Below are positions 45,768-57,215 of a stretch of DNA of 64,000 bases, piece after piece. Positions within the stretch are counted from its first letter, which is position 1. The number at the start of each line of letters is the position of its first letter. The DNA is from Ostrinia nubilalis (lineage: Eukaryota; Arthropoda; Insecta; Lepidoptera; Crambidae): NCBI RefSeq assembly GCF_963855985.1, contig NC_087109.1:6344001-6408000 (forward strand), in the 5' to 3' direction. The translations under genes and the position numbers were made by a program. The notes beneath the pieces were generated by a model. That model saw nothing but the letters and a program-made list of their open reading frames with translations, searched no databases and was not told the DNA's origin.

Positions 45768-46290
45768 AAGCTTTCTGGCTATTTTGACGTTTCATAAGAA
45801 TACGACCTTGTTACTTCCAATCCCATATACTAGGTCCCATCATCAACCGTTGACAATAATGATTTTTTGTAATTATAGCGAAAGGAAGGAACGTATCGCA
45901 TCTCTGTGAGTGTGAGTGGTGAGCGCTTTTCTACCAAGCTTTTGTCAGTTTTCACCTTTCATAGGAAAATTTTGATTAAGAGATTTTGATTCTAGACCCT
46001 CCATTCCAATAACCTAGGTCATCAACCGTTGACAATAATGATTTTTTGTAATTACAGCGAAAGGAAGGATCGTACGTAATATCGCAACTCTGCGAGAATG
46101 AGTGCTTTTCTATCAAGCTTTTTTGGCAGTGACGTTTCATAGGAAGATAGACACCAAAAATTGTGAATCTAGATTCTCCAATCCAATAGCCTAGGCCCTA
46201 GGTCATCGACCGTTGACAATCATGATTTTTTTGTAATTACAGCGAAAGGAAGGACCGTATCGCGACATCGGGAAAGCGAGAGTGATTACA
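45768..46290 (+). repeat. Three tandem ~180 bp units, each with an intron 3' splice site
   Basis: Units start AAGCTT at 45768, 45936 and 46115. Each contains CAACCGTTGACAATAATGAT (or near variant), then a pyrimidine-rich acceptor (TTTTTTGTAATTACAG) followed by CGAAAGGAAGGA; the acceptor AGs end at 45878, 46057 and 46242. The conserved acceptor plus exon-like start suggests duplicated exon edges. No frame is conserved after it. The last unit runs into a CpG-rich stretch (CACGCGGCGCGCGCGCATGA). Confidence 0.6.
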
Positions 46291-46877
46291 CGCGGCGCGC
46301 GCGCATGAACCTGGACAGATAGCAGATAAAGTGTAATTAGAATTTCGTGCGATTGTCATTTGTAATTAGTTATATAACGCACGTAACTGTAAACGATAAC
46401 TATATCACTTTCATGAGTGAGATTAATAGCGAGTTAAGTGTTTAGAGTTGAATGTCATGGAGTTTCTAATGTTAGTGGCGCGTAGTTCATGTTATTAAAA
46501 AGGTGTCTTCGTTTTATTTAAATAAAGGATTCATTCATAATTCGTGAGCGTGACAGCTCCTATTAACAGTATGTATCTGGGTGCATAGTTCTAAAACAAA
46601 ATTATATTTACCTACTAGTAATTTTGGATAAAGGATAACCCGTGGCTCAGATTCCAGCTAGACCATACTACTTTTAACTGAGTCGAAGTGCTTCTAGAAC
46701 CTTTGTCAATATTAAAAGGACACCACAAAACTCGTAAGGTGAAGGCTTTCATGTTTTCAAGAATCTTTCTGTAGGTACTCCTTGAGCCACGTCAATGTCT
46801 TGCGGATATGTTAGTAGACAAATAAGTCTAAGCTAGAAATTATATTCTCGGCTGCTAAGACTTACCTACACGATAGA
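46291..46877. other. Intergenic, no gene seen
   Basis: AT-rich; possible exon or 5' UTR continuation of the preceding array, but unsupported. Confidence 0.35.
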
Positions 46878-46935
46878 ACTATTCCCACCTCTCGTTCCCA
46901 CCACTACAACTCCTGTGTAGCCAGGATCTACAGCT
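46878..46935 (+). repeat. Dispersed repeat, copy 2 of pair
   Basis: AACTATTCCCACCTCTCGTT to GTGTAGCCAGGATCTACAGC; see 43503. Confidence 0.6.
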
Positions 46936-47880
46936 AGACCGCCAATAAAAACCCAATCAGTGAAGGTCAAGTTTGTCCCGGAGGAAAGGTAGACATTGGA
47001 TCCGCAACGAATTTAATCAGAAGAACATAGAATAAGAATAATAAATCTTTGGACAATTTCACACAGCGCCAGCTAGCCCCAATGAGTTCGAATTCGAAGT
47101 GAATGTAGAAGAAGTTTAGATACTTAACTAGGTACATATATTTTATAACAGGTACTATGTTGAAATCACATAACTTACGTGCTCTCAATTGTTTTGCTGT
47201 CCCTCCAATCTTGTTAGGTGAACCGCGCTCGCAGATCTCGCCGAAATTGTCCTCGCACAATTTCCCGCCACTTTCCATATTGTCTCTGGTTGCGCAAGCG
47301 CACACATTTGGTAATTCGATTACCCAACGCGACCATAGACAAATGCGCCCTGTAATTAGATTACATATGTGCTCTGACTGTTGACAAGCAATTTGTGGGC
47401 TTGTTCATGCGCGGACCAATCAGTTTTAACGACTACAATTTGCTGGGATAATTCAAATTATTTTGTAGTAAAGAGAATGTGTAAGAAGAACCGTGAAAAA
47501 AAATATATAGTGGTGCTTAAAACCCCACTGTATCTAACAATTATAGTAAAGAAATTGTGCTTTTAAGCTCAGTTTTTCCATTAATACACTAATAAAAAAT
47601 TGGCTGACTTGGAAACAAGGCCGATATTGAGAATTTGGGTTTTATGATTAGTATAGCCCTGGTCTTCTAGCAGGGAGAGCCCCACATAACCCATTGGCCC
47701 CCCCGAGCCATTGGGTATGCAACTCAATGCATTTTCCACTCGAAAAAAAAAAGGCTAATGTTATCATGTATGGTAGATTCTATTTTTATATCAATAGGTA
47801 TAACTGCAATTGTTACTAACAAACTGAGTCCTGGTTACTTGAATAAAGAATCATTTATTATTATATTATTATTATAACAT
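46936..47880. other. Intergenic, no gene seen
   Basis: Overlapping open frames at 46967-47384 on both strands have no recognisable domain. Confidence 0.35.
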
Positions 47881-48200
47881 GTTAAGAGATCGAATCAAAA
47901 ATGAGGAGATCCGTAAACGAACTAAAGTCACTGACATAGCCTGACGGATCAGCAGGCTGAAGTGGCAATGGGCAGGGCATATAGTACACAGAACTGACGG
48001 CCGACAGGGTAGCAAGGTTCAGGAGTGGAGGTCACGTACTGGAAGCGTAGGACGTCCACCCACAAGATGGACCGACGACCTCATAAAGGTAGCAGGAAGG
48101 CGCTAGATCCAGGCCGCTACCAATCGGTTATTATTATGGAAATCATTAAAGGAGGCATATGTTCAGCAGTGGACGTCTTGTGGCTGAAATGATGATAATA
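47881..48200 (+). pseudogene. RTE-clade LINE ORF2 C-terminal fragment
   Basis: The plus strand reads RDRIKNEEIRKRTKVTDIA, a stop, then RISRLKWQWAGHIVHRTDG and GRPPTRWTDDLIKVAGRR. It continues through further breaks to EAYVQQWTSCG, then an (ATG)n-like tail. It is the most complete RTE 3' end here. Stops and indels make it dead. Confidence 0.85.
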
Positions 48201-48340
48201 TTTTTACCTTTTTGTCAGTAATCCTCTTTGTAGGTCCTGGAGGGATGTTGATCCGTTTCCAATTCCAATTTTTTCTTGTTATCTGATCCATTCCAGTGCT
48301 TTTGGAGGATCATTGGCTGGGCTTCTTTAAGAAAAGACCA

Positions 48341-48740
48341 TAGTCCAGTCATTTAAGCTTAAATTAGGTAAGAATCTCGGAATTCGAGATACCCAGCTGT
48401 AAGTCTGTAAATACTTGTATATTGACACCCTAAAAGTTGTCTCAAAACCTACATATGGTAGGGTGTAAGCAACTATTAAATTTTAAGGTCAAAGGTCACA
48501 AAAATCGCTTTTTTTGGAAATATCTCATTCATATTCATATTCATATCCAAAATGAGATATTTCTAAAAAAAGCGCAAAAAACCGATTTTTGTGACCGTTG
48601 ACCTTGAAATTTAATAGTTGCTTACACCCTACCATATGTAGGTTTTGAGACAACTTTTAGGGTGTCAATATACACGTATTTACAGACTTACAACTGGGTA
48701 TCTCGAATTCCGAGGTGAACTTACTATAATGACTGGACTA
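48341..48740. mobile_element. Near-perfect hairpin element, ~190 bp arms, 21 bp loop
   Basis: TAGTCCAGTCATTTAAGC (48341) pairs with GACTGGACTA (to 48740). Inside, GGAATTCGAGATACCCAGCT, CTACATATGGTAGGGTGTAA and AAATATCTCATT each recur in reverse. The loop is TCATATTCATATTCATATCC (48530-48550). The arms differ by few substitutions and a ~10 bp indel. A transcript would fold into long dsRNA. No ORF. Confidence 0.8.
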
Positions 48741-48841
48741 CAGCTCTACATTATCTATAACAATGTAACATTCTAATTTAATAACTTGGTAGGTATTCGA
48801 CATGGTCATCACTTGACAATTTGAGGAACTCAAAATTGGAC

Positions 48842-49021
48842 TTAGTACCAGTGAGATTTTCATTCCCATTCCAAATAGAAATATCTTAATTTAAAGTAAA
48901 TAAAAAACACTGCTCAATACTTTGACAACTAAACTAAATTCATTTTAATTCGGGGTTAATTCGGGAGTCATTGATCATGTTAATTGCTGAAATATCATAC
49001 TTGAAGGCCATTTAAATCATG
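48842..49021 (+). repeat. Duplicated unit, left copy (split by element)
   Basis: GAGATTTTCATTCCCATTCC to TTGAAGGCCATTTAAATCATG matches 50871-51042. The 49022-50824 element starts at its right edge. Confidence 0.7.
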
Positions 49022-50824
49022 TCGACACCTTCAGGTTCAATTGTCGTATAAACCATTTTGGCCAAATCGAGTTATATATACCATTTTAATCAGAATTTTT
49101 TTCTCTATCGAGCTGTATATTCGAAATATTGAAATTCGCAAAAAAAAATGTTTATACGCCCCAAAAAACTATAGCCTAAAATATAAATAAATACCTTATA
49201 AACAGTGTACAAACCGAACCCTTGTTTTTGGTATTTTTGCTAAGATGTATCAACCATACATTTTTTTAAGCCAGGACGTAAAACACTCTCGTAATTGAAA
49301 ATGGCTTTTACGCCTAAAGACAAGGCGTTTTATGTCCAGATTCGACGTCGTAAGTCCACGTATTCAATATGGTAATTATCTGTTTCATATTCATATTCAT
49401 TTATTTATTGCATCACATATGTATGTATGTACAGTAAGTAAGTTTTCCTTATTTATAAAGTTAAAGAAAGTTGATTGTTTCTACTTTTAAAGATAATAAC
49501 TAGATATATAAGGTTGCTTTCCAGGTCCAGTACATCCCTGAATAGGGATGATGACTGGGTCATGAAATCGAAATTCTATTTAGTCCGTCAGACAGAGAAT
49601 TAGAAAATTTAGACCCCATATTTCCCATAATCGAAGAATTACAGTATTATATTGAGTTGAAATGTCGCGTGACGTCACTTTTGAGTAAAAATTATACACA
49701 AGCGTGACGTATCGCGCCCTTTCAACTCGATGTAGCACTGTTATTATTAAATTATGAAAGAAAATAAAAAATATGAGTCTCATATTTTCCAATTATCTGT
49801 TTGAAGGACAAATAATTGAAATTTTGTCATCTAGCCTATTGATCTTGACTAAATGTGATGATTCAAGACTTTTAAACAAAGAAAACAAACCATAGTGTGC
49901 TCATGAAGGCTATTTATACCCTTTTGAGATGCTCTGTAATAGTTAATTACTTTACAAGTACTCCAACTTTTAATTGTTGCCAGTAGTGGTTACTTTTAGC
50001 TGTAATTTAAATTTGAGTTTCTTGTAAAGATATAAATTCCTTAGAGAAATTCTCAAAAAATTACAAATCCTTCGCCTGAGCATACTGGGGCTCTTCTTTT
50101 TATGCAAAATTTATCATAACCAAACGAAATCAATATGCGTCAGCAGAGAACCAGGAAAGCTGTCTTAATGTTTTGCTGTAAAGGTATTTTTTGTTCAAAA
50201 TTTATGGTGATTAGTTTTGTTTACAATTATTAGAAATATTATTTGTTTTGCCATAATTTTCCTGCAAAATTTAAAAAAAAATGTTATTTTTCGTATGCAA
50301 GCAAATTTATTATTTCTACCTCAACCAAATATAGTTTTTACACTGTTAAATATCTTTGTGCAAATTCTCCAAACAACAAAAGCCTAGAAATAGTAAATAA
50401 TACATTATTTACATACATAGTTTTAATAATACATTTGAATAAATCACTTTATCAATGGGTATATAAACCAAAAAAAAATACATCTAATGGTCTATAAGCC
50501 ATCAATTTCAGTCTCGTGTTTACAAAAAATTCAAATACGACGTAAAGAGTTATTTTTAGGTCAAATATAATGGGTCGTATAAACCACCGAGTGCCTTTTT
50601 CAACGACGTAACTCCAAGCTAACTTTAAAACTACTGAAGATGCCTATTTTTTAAATATTTAGACTTTTTCATCGCAAAAATTGAAAAATGTTTTCTCTTG
50701 GACATTTTTTTATATCTTCTCAAATAAAAAAGTTACGATTTTTTTATTAAAAAAAAAAACGTTTTTTGGCTCTCCTGAAAAGTAGGGTTTTGGTTTATAC
50801 GACAATTGAACCTGAAGGTATCGA
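49022..50824. mobile_element. 1.8 kb inverted-repeat element with reiterated GTCGTATAAACC
   Basis: Termini TCGACACCTTCAGGTTCAAT, then TGTCGTATAAACC (49022-49054), are mirrored at 50792-50824. The word TCGTATAAACC recurs at 50573 and, reversed or partial, near 49150. Other CGTAAAA/CGTTTTA words cluster at 49270-49340. The sister unit at 51042 shows the uninterrupted target (AAATCATG|CCTTCTAC). The insertion therefore duplicated only TG (49020-49021, 50825-50826). No transposase. Same structural plan as 12701, 44167 and 57328. Confidence 0.7.
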
Positions 50825-50826
50825 TG

Positions 50827-51081
50827 TCTTCTACAAATTATGTCCACCGAACCAAAAACGAAAAAATTGCAGTAAGATTTTCATCCCCATTCGAATAAAT
50901 AAATATCTTTATTTATGTAAAAAAAAATAACTGCTCGACACTGATCCCTAAACTTACCTACACACTATTCAGGGGCCCAAATCAGGAATCATTAGACTTT
51001 GTGATTGCTGAAATATCTTCCTTGAAGGCCATTCAAATCATGCCTTCTACAAATTATGTCCACCGAACCAAAAACGAAAAA
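50827..51081 (+). repeat. Duplicated unit, right copies
   Basis: TCTTCTACAAATTATGTCCA to AACGAAAAAAT at 50827-50866 recurs at 51043-51081. Between them lies the second copy of 48842-49021. The arrangement is a ~212 bp tandem unit interrupted once by the 1.8 kb element. Confidence 0.7.
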
Positions 51082-51694
51082 ATAGGTTACCACCAACTTA
51101 TTACGACAGCGTTCGCTAGCCACCGAAACGCCAACAAAAAACCGTCGCGCGCGCAGGTCTCGCCACGGAAGGCAATATCCGGTTTCCTGTTAACCCCTTT
51201 TTATTTTAATTCACAATTATAAAGTTATTTTCGCTTGATTTCGTCAGCTCCTGCTTGAGCCGCATATAAATTGGCTAATAAGTTCAGTTCTGGGGGTGGT
51301 CTGACGATTTTGTGTTGTTTATGGATATTACATATTTTGGTATTATAATATGCAGGTGACTTTTTTATACTTAGAATGTGTCACAGACACAATAAAGTTA
51401 AAAAGTCTATAATAAATGCAGGTCATTTGATATTTTAACTTTGTGCAAATGATTCACATTGACTATATCGTAATGTGGGATTTTTGGCGCAAATATTAAA
51501 TAAACCTTATTTACAAAGATTTTGTAAATTTTTGTCTATTTAGGTATGTGTTTGAGAAAGTAAATAGGTAGTAATCTTCAAACAAAATATTCATCTAATT
51601 AAGATGTATTGTTTTCTTGTCTTTGACAACTAATCGGTCAGATTAAGGTAAAAAAAAATCAAATTAAAATGTTCAAATTATAGGTCTAGCCGCT
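51082..51694. other. Intergenic, no gene seen
   Basis: A CpG-rich patch at 51105-51185 (CGTCGCGCGCGCAGGTCTCG), otherwise AT-rich. No gene. Confidence 0.4.
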
Positions 51695-51706
51695 GAACTA
51701 TGTCAG

Positions 51707-51907
51707 GGATTTTCTTTCTCTTGAATTTCTGAATAGATGGGTTCCGTTTCGCGAGTGTCAGTGGCTACACGTGTTTCTGGAATTCGAGCGTATTTATTTT
51801 GTAATTTCACTGTTTATTTTTAGAGAAAACCAATCCTAAGCTCAATTATCAATAAAACAACGGTGGTGGTAACTAACTTGCTCTATCCTTGGTAAGTACC
51901 TAGCAGA
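51707..51907 (+). promoter_or_regulatory. LINE 5' UTR with presumed internal promoter
   Basis: Begins GGATTTTCTTTCTCTTGAAT after the TSD and contains a GC-richer stretch (CCGTTTCGCGAGTGTCAGTG, 51746). Elements of this group use internal promoters in this region; the position is inferred. Confidence 0.5.
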
Positions 51908-53323
51908 ATGGAGGTGATTCCTCCCGATCCGCCTGATCCCCCAGATCAGGCCGCCGATATGGAGCTTTCCCCGCCTTTATTTTCCCAAACGGCTACCAAA
52001 CGCCGTCTTGACACGGTAGGTGATACCGAGCCGGCTAAGAAGACGAATACAGATGGATCATTAACCCAAAACAACCAACTGATGTACACACACCCCTCAC
52101 TTGTAATAGCCCCAAAAACATATACTGACGAAGACAAAGGCCCCTTCTTGGTTCATGTGTCTCACATAGAATCGGAACCTTCTTCTCCAGCCTTCATTCA
52201 ACCTATGAGGTTTGGCAAATTCTTGGTGACCAATAAAATTCAGGGAATCATCTTAGACGGCGTTACAAAAATCGGCAGAAACAAGATCTCCGTCGAATTC
52301 ATTTCAGCCAGTGCAGCAAATAACTTTCTAAACAATGACATTTTGCCTATGTACAAGTATGTTGCATCAATCCCCACTTACAATGTGACCCGCATGGGCC
52401 TCATTAGGAACATTCCTACTGACTGGTCTATGGAGGAACTTGCAGAATCTTTAACAACCCCCGACGGCTGTGGTATCCTCCTGAAGGCTCGTCGGTTAAA
52501 TAGAAAACAGATTAGGGATGATAACCAAATATCGTGGGTCCCCACACAATCAGTGGTAGTAACATTCAAGGGACAAGTACTGCCACAAAGAGTCTTCTGC
52601 TGCCACAATTCCATCCCAGTCGAGACTTACCAACTCCCGACAATCCAATGCCTCAATTGCTGTCGGTTTGGTCACATCAAGGCTCAATGTAGGTCTAAAC
52701 CTAGGTGCTATCGTTGCACTCAACCTCACACAGCAGAAGAATGTAATGTCACAGAGGCCAAATCCACTTGCATCAATTGTTTAGGTCACCACTTTGCAAC
52801 AAACAAGTCCTGTCCAGAGCACTCTCGACAAAAGGCTATCAAAGTAACAATGTCTCAGGATAACATTTCCTACTCTCAGGCCTCCTCTCAGTTTCCCCCT
52901 GCCCGCAAATCATATGCGGACATTACTAAATCTCCATCCTCTCAAACCACCAGTCCTGCTTCTCAACCTCCCTTACGTCACTCCTCACACCCCAACCAAA
53001 CGATCTCATACCGAAAGACCATTCCCCGAACATCCCGCCCTCATACTCCGTTAGATAAGGGTTACGATAAGCAGGCGCACCAAGCCATAATTGGTAACTG
53101 TGCCTCCTCCCTACCTAATGGTTGTGCCCTGAACGGTGACTCTTCTCCTTCCCTGGGAGAGGATAACCTTTTACAGATGGTTCTCTCTCTAATCATCCAT
53201 ATTGTTTCTGGTCGTAATACCGCCCTACCGCCCAACGTTGCGCAAATGCTTTCCCAAATCTCGCAGATAACTTCTAATAATAATGGACAAGGAGGTAGTC
53301 CAGTGGAACTGCCAAAGTATTAG
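51908..53323 (+). CDS. LINE ORF1, gag-like nucleic-acid-binding protein, 471 aa
   Basis: Encodes the RNA-binding/chaperone protein that packages the retrotransposon RNA. The N-terminus is Pro/Asp-rich (PPDPPDPPDQ). Residues ~80-240 form an RRM-like region (MGLIRNIPTDWSMEELAESL). Then come three cysteine knuckles: CX2CX4HX4C at C248-C251-H256-C261, CX2CX3HX4C at C267-C270-H274-C279, and a third starting C288-C291 and ending C302. The C-terminal third is Ser/Pro-rich (320-400). The frame is uninterrupted. The start is the first ATG after the 5' UTR. Its 3' end overlaps ORF2 by 41 bases in another frame, so ORF2 is probably translated by reinitiation. Typical length for the group. Confidence 0.9.
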   Translation: MEVIPPDPPDPPDQAADMELSPPLFSQTATKRRLDTVGDTEPAKKTNTDGSLTQNNQLMYTHPSLVIAPKTYTDEDKGPFLVHVSHIESEPSSPAFIQPMRFGKFLVTNKIQGIILDGVTKIGRNKISVEFISASAANNFLNNDILPMYKYVASIPTYNVTRMGLIRNIPTDWSMEELAESLTTPDGCGILLKARRLNRKQIRDDNQISWVPTQSVVVTFKGQVLPQRVFCCHNSIPVETYQLPTIQCLNCCRFGHIKAQCRSKPRCYRCTQPHTAEECNVTEAKSTCINCLGHHFATNKSCPEHSRQKAIKVTMSQDNISYSQASSQFPPARKSYADITKSPSSQTTSPASQPPLRHSSHPNQTISYRKTIPRTSRPHTPLDKGYDKQAHQAIIGNCASSLPNGCALNGDSSPSLGEDNLLQMVLSLIIHIVSGRNTALPPNVAQMLSQISQITSNNNGQGGSPVELPKY

Positions 53324-56300
53324 GCGCAAAAAACATGAATTAACTTTTCTTATTAGTAAATACTCTCCATCAGTCCTAGCTATCTCGGAGACGTGGCTGG
53401 TTCCTGGTTCACATTTTCGTGTATCAGGATACGCATGCCTCCGGGATGATAGGAATGATGGCTACGCGGGAAGTGCCTTACTTGTAAGACGCTTCCTCCC
53501 CTATAATCAACTCCCCCTTCCTTCGCATAGTCAAGACATCAATGTCGTGGCTATACGAATATTTGATATCTCCCTTTTATCCGTATACATTCCCCGCCCT
53601 AACGCTTCCTCCATCAATGAACTGCGCTCTGCTATTCTATCTGTCCCTCCTCCAGTTATAATCTTGGGTGACTTAAATGCGCACCACGTTTTATGGGGCT
53701 CCTACCATTCCGACTCTCCAGGTTCATTGCTCCTAGACCTTTTGGATGAGCTTGACCTTTGTATTTTGAATAATGGTTGCCCAACAAGAAGATGTGCTCC
53801 AACCCAAAACCCAGCATCGGCCGTAGATGTGTCATTCTGTTCTCCAAATTTGACCTCACTTTGCTCATGGAAAGTCCTAAACAGCACATTTGGTAGTGAT
53901 CATTTTCCCATTATAGTATCTTTGCCTAATAATAACTCCCCAATAAATCGCCCTCCTCCTCTTTTAAAATATAATTTAAATAAAGCTGACTGGCTTGCCT
54001 ATCATGCATCAGTCAATGAAAAATTGAAAAATTTACCTTCAGTCAATAATGATAATGCCCTCTCAGTATACTCTGATTTTGTTAACACCTTACAAACATC
54101 AGCAGATGATCACATACCATTGAAAAATCCATCTCGGAAAATATCTCCTCCTTGGTGGGATTCTGAATGTACAGCCAGTGTCCAAAAACGTAAGGAATCT
54201 GAAAAAAGGTACAACCGTTCAATGACCATGGAGAATTACATCCTTTACCAAAAAATTGCTGCACAAACAAGAAAGTTTTTAGCCAAAAAAAAGAAGAAGG
54301 GATGGATAAACTTTTGTGAAAATATGTCTCCAAGGACCCCTTCCTCTATTGTCTGGAAACAAATTAAAAGATTCCGTATATCCTTAATCCCTATAAATGC
54401 CCCGTCTAACAACCCTACAGCTTGGCTAAATGATTTTGCGGATAAACTAGCCCCTCCCTTTGTTCCTTTTATGGATAGCCTCCCTTCTATAAGTTGTTTT
54501 CTTCCCCAATCAAATATTCTAGATCGGCCCTTCTCCTTTGAAGAACTTTTATCAGCTCTTGACGGCTTAAAGGATTCATCTCCTGGAGCAGATGGAATTC
54601 CTTACTCTTTTATAATTAAATCTCCGGAAAGTGCCAAACTTCTCTTCCTAAATTTAATAAATTCGTTTTTTGACCAAGGTACTCTACCGGAAGCTTGGAA
54701 ACAACAAATTATAATTCCTATTCCTAAACCAGGAAAAGAACCTTTGGATCATAACTCTTATCGTCCCATAGCCCTTTCTTCCGTTCTCCTTAAAATAATG
54801 GAACACATACTTAAAAATCGCCTCGAATGGTTCTTGGAATCAAATAACATTTTGGATAAATCCCAATTTGGTTTCCGTAAAGGCTTTAGTACTTTAGATA
54901 GTCTAAGTATTCTAACGACGGATATTCGCGTAGCTTTTAAAAATAAGGATTACCTCGTTGGGGTCTTCTTGGATATAGCGTCTGCGTACGATAATGTGTT
55001 GCTCCCAATACTCAGGCAAAAATTGCTCTATCTGAGTATCCCGGAGAAACTGGTACGTCTCATCTGCAACACGTTGATGTCACGATCAATAGCAGTGAGA
55101 TACCAAGACTCTATAGTTCCCCGTTTAGTCTGGAAAGGGCTCCCGCAAGGATCTGTACTCAGCCCTTTACTTTACAGCATTTACACATACGATCTTAGTA
55201 GAACTGTAGACTCTTTTTGCAGTATCCTTCAGTACGCAGATGACATTGCCCTCTATCATTCATCCAAATCTATATCCGAAACAAGTTCGCGCCTAAACTC
55301 TGCTCTGGAGTATCTTAATGCCTGGATGACAAATCATGGACTATCTATTTCAGTTCCAAAATGTAGTTGCGTCACTTTTACTCGAAAACGTAACACACCA
55401 GAGGTTGATATAACATTAAACGGTGATAGCGTTCCTTGTAACAACCAAGTGAAGTTCCTAGGTATAATTTTAGACTCTCGGTTATCAGGTATTCCCCATT
55501 TCAATTACATTCTTGGTAAGGCTGAAAAAGGGCTAAATATCCTCCGTGCCCTTTCAGGTACCTGGTGGGGTGCACATCCATACTCACAAAAATTACTTTA
55601 TAACGCCATTGTCCGCAGCCACTTTGATTATGCTTCATTTCTTTTAGACCCCTGTAATAAATCTGCTCTTGAAAAACTTAATAAAACCCAATCCAAATGT
55701 CTACGTATAATACTGGGAGCTATGAAATCCTCACCTATTAATGCTCTCCAAATTGAATGTGTGGAACCTCCCCTATATTTGCGTAGACAATACCTAAGTG
55801 ACCGGTTTTACGTTAAAATCACTCAAAATTCCAATCACCCTTTGAATGAAAAACTGGCTCTCCTCTCTTCACTAAGTAGCTCTGCTGACTCCTCTCAGAG
55901 TTCACCTTGTGTTTTGTTGAGTTACCAAAAATTTAACCGCCTCCCTACTCCAATTGAAAAAATTCCATTGAATCCTCTTTTCAGCAATAGCTATGATTCC
56001 CTTCTTTTCCATCCCTCAATAATCCTTAACTTTGGCATTTCTAAGGACTCCTGCTCAGCTGGTCAGGAATTTATCAATATTGTCTCTGAGCACTGGCAAG
56101 GCTGGCTAAAAATTTACACTGATGCCTCCAAGCTAGATGAGGGTGGATGTACTGGCGCTGCAGTCTGGATACCTTCATACAGAATAGCACTAAGTTTTAA
56201 GTGTCCACCAGTTACATCAGTCTTCACCGGAGAATCAGTCGCTATATTAGAGGCTATTCGTTATTCTATCTCTCACCACCTTAATCTTTACCGACTCTTT

Positions 56301-56961
56301 GAGCTGCCTCCAGTCTATCGTAGCTAACCCATTTAAATCCAAATCCAAATTTCCTATCATCTTCAAAATTAGAGAAGCCCTTTTTGAGAGTAAACAGCGT
56401 GGCTTAAATATCGTTTTAGCCTGGATCCCAAGCCACCGAGGTATCCCTGGCAATGAAACTGTAGACACATGTGCTAAAAATGCTATATCCACAGGTTCAC
56501 TTGATCATTATAAATTATTTGCACATGATGTCTCTTCGCTCCCACGTAAACACCTATTCAAGTCATGGAATACTCACTGGGCTAACTCCAAGAGATACGT
56601 AGGCAAATATTATGCTGATATCCAACAGGATATTCCCTCTAGACCTTGGTTCTTCAAACACCCCCACTTGCCAAAAAGGACAGTGTCCATTATCTCTCGC
56701 CTGCGTATAGGTCATGCATGTACCCCTGTTCATCTTGCCAAAATGCGGATTAAGGATAGCTCCATATGCGAATGCGGCTTGGATGAAGGAACAGCTAACC
56801 ACATATTTTTCAACTGCCCCAAAATTGACCATTCATTATACGACTTCCTTCCTAAAAAATTCCCTTTTCCGACTAACCTTAAATGTGTCCTTAACTTTAC
56901 TAATCCCCATACTTTGAAATCTCTAGTTAAATTTATTAACATTAACAAAATTAATTTGTAA
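53283..56961 (+). pseudogene. LINE ORF2: endonuclease, reverse transcriptase, RNase H; frameshifted
   Basis: Polyprotein that nicks target DNA and reverse-transcribes the element RNA. An APE-type endonuclease lies at residues 1-215: N9 in WNCQSI, E36 in ISETW, D130/N132 in LGDLNAHH, D206-H207 in GSDHFPI. The reverse transcriptase spans ~440-720: SYRPIALSS at 492, catalytic D564 in VFLDIASAYD, GLPQGS at 619, YADD at 651-654. The RNase H starts near 940: D947 in IYTDAS, E984 in TGESVAILEA. The first frame then stops at 56327. The next frame carries the rest: IFTDS from 56284, then HRGIPGNETVD and a terminal CX1CX8H-type segment, to TAA at 56961. A deletion near 56280-56290 splits the RNase H active site, so this copy is probably not autonomous although EN and RT look intact. 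Confidence 0.9.
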
Positions 56962-57215
56962 CAGGCAAGAGCTAGCAGAAAACTAAACCTCCACATTTGT
57001 GTTTATTTTCATGTGTTATGTTTATGTATTGTGTTGTCTTATTTGTGATGTCTCTTTGTTTTAGGTATTTTGCTTAGCATACCTTTGAAAATTTAAATTT
57101 ATCAAAATACCTATACCGTGTAAAAGCTGCGCACGTGATATTGGCGGAACAGTGTGCCCTGTGGCGAAAAACACAAGTTCATCGCCATTAATAAGAAGAA
57201 GAAGAAGAAGAAGAA
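56962..57215 (+). other. LINE 3' UTR and (GAA)n tail
   Basis: AT-rich 3' UTR, then a conserved-looking block GGCGAAAAACACAAGTTCAT before the (GAA)n run at about 57193-57215. Such blocks are where the element's own RT starts in related LINEs (inference). Confidence 0.75.

Noticed and set aside
51946..56996. Minus-strand open frames across the LINE
   Set aside because: Antisense shadows of ORF1 and ORF2; no family features.
57196..57215. (GAA)n run as an independent microsatellite
   Set aside because: It is the LINE's 3' tail, directly followed by the 12 bp target duplication.
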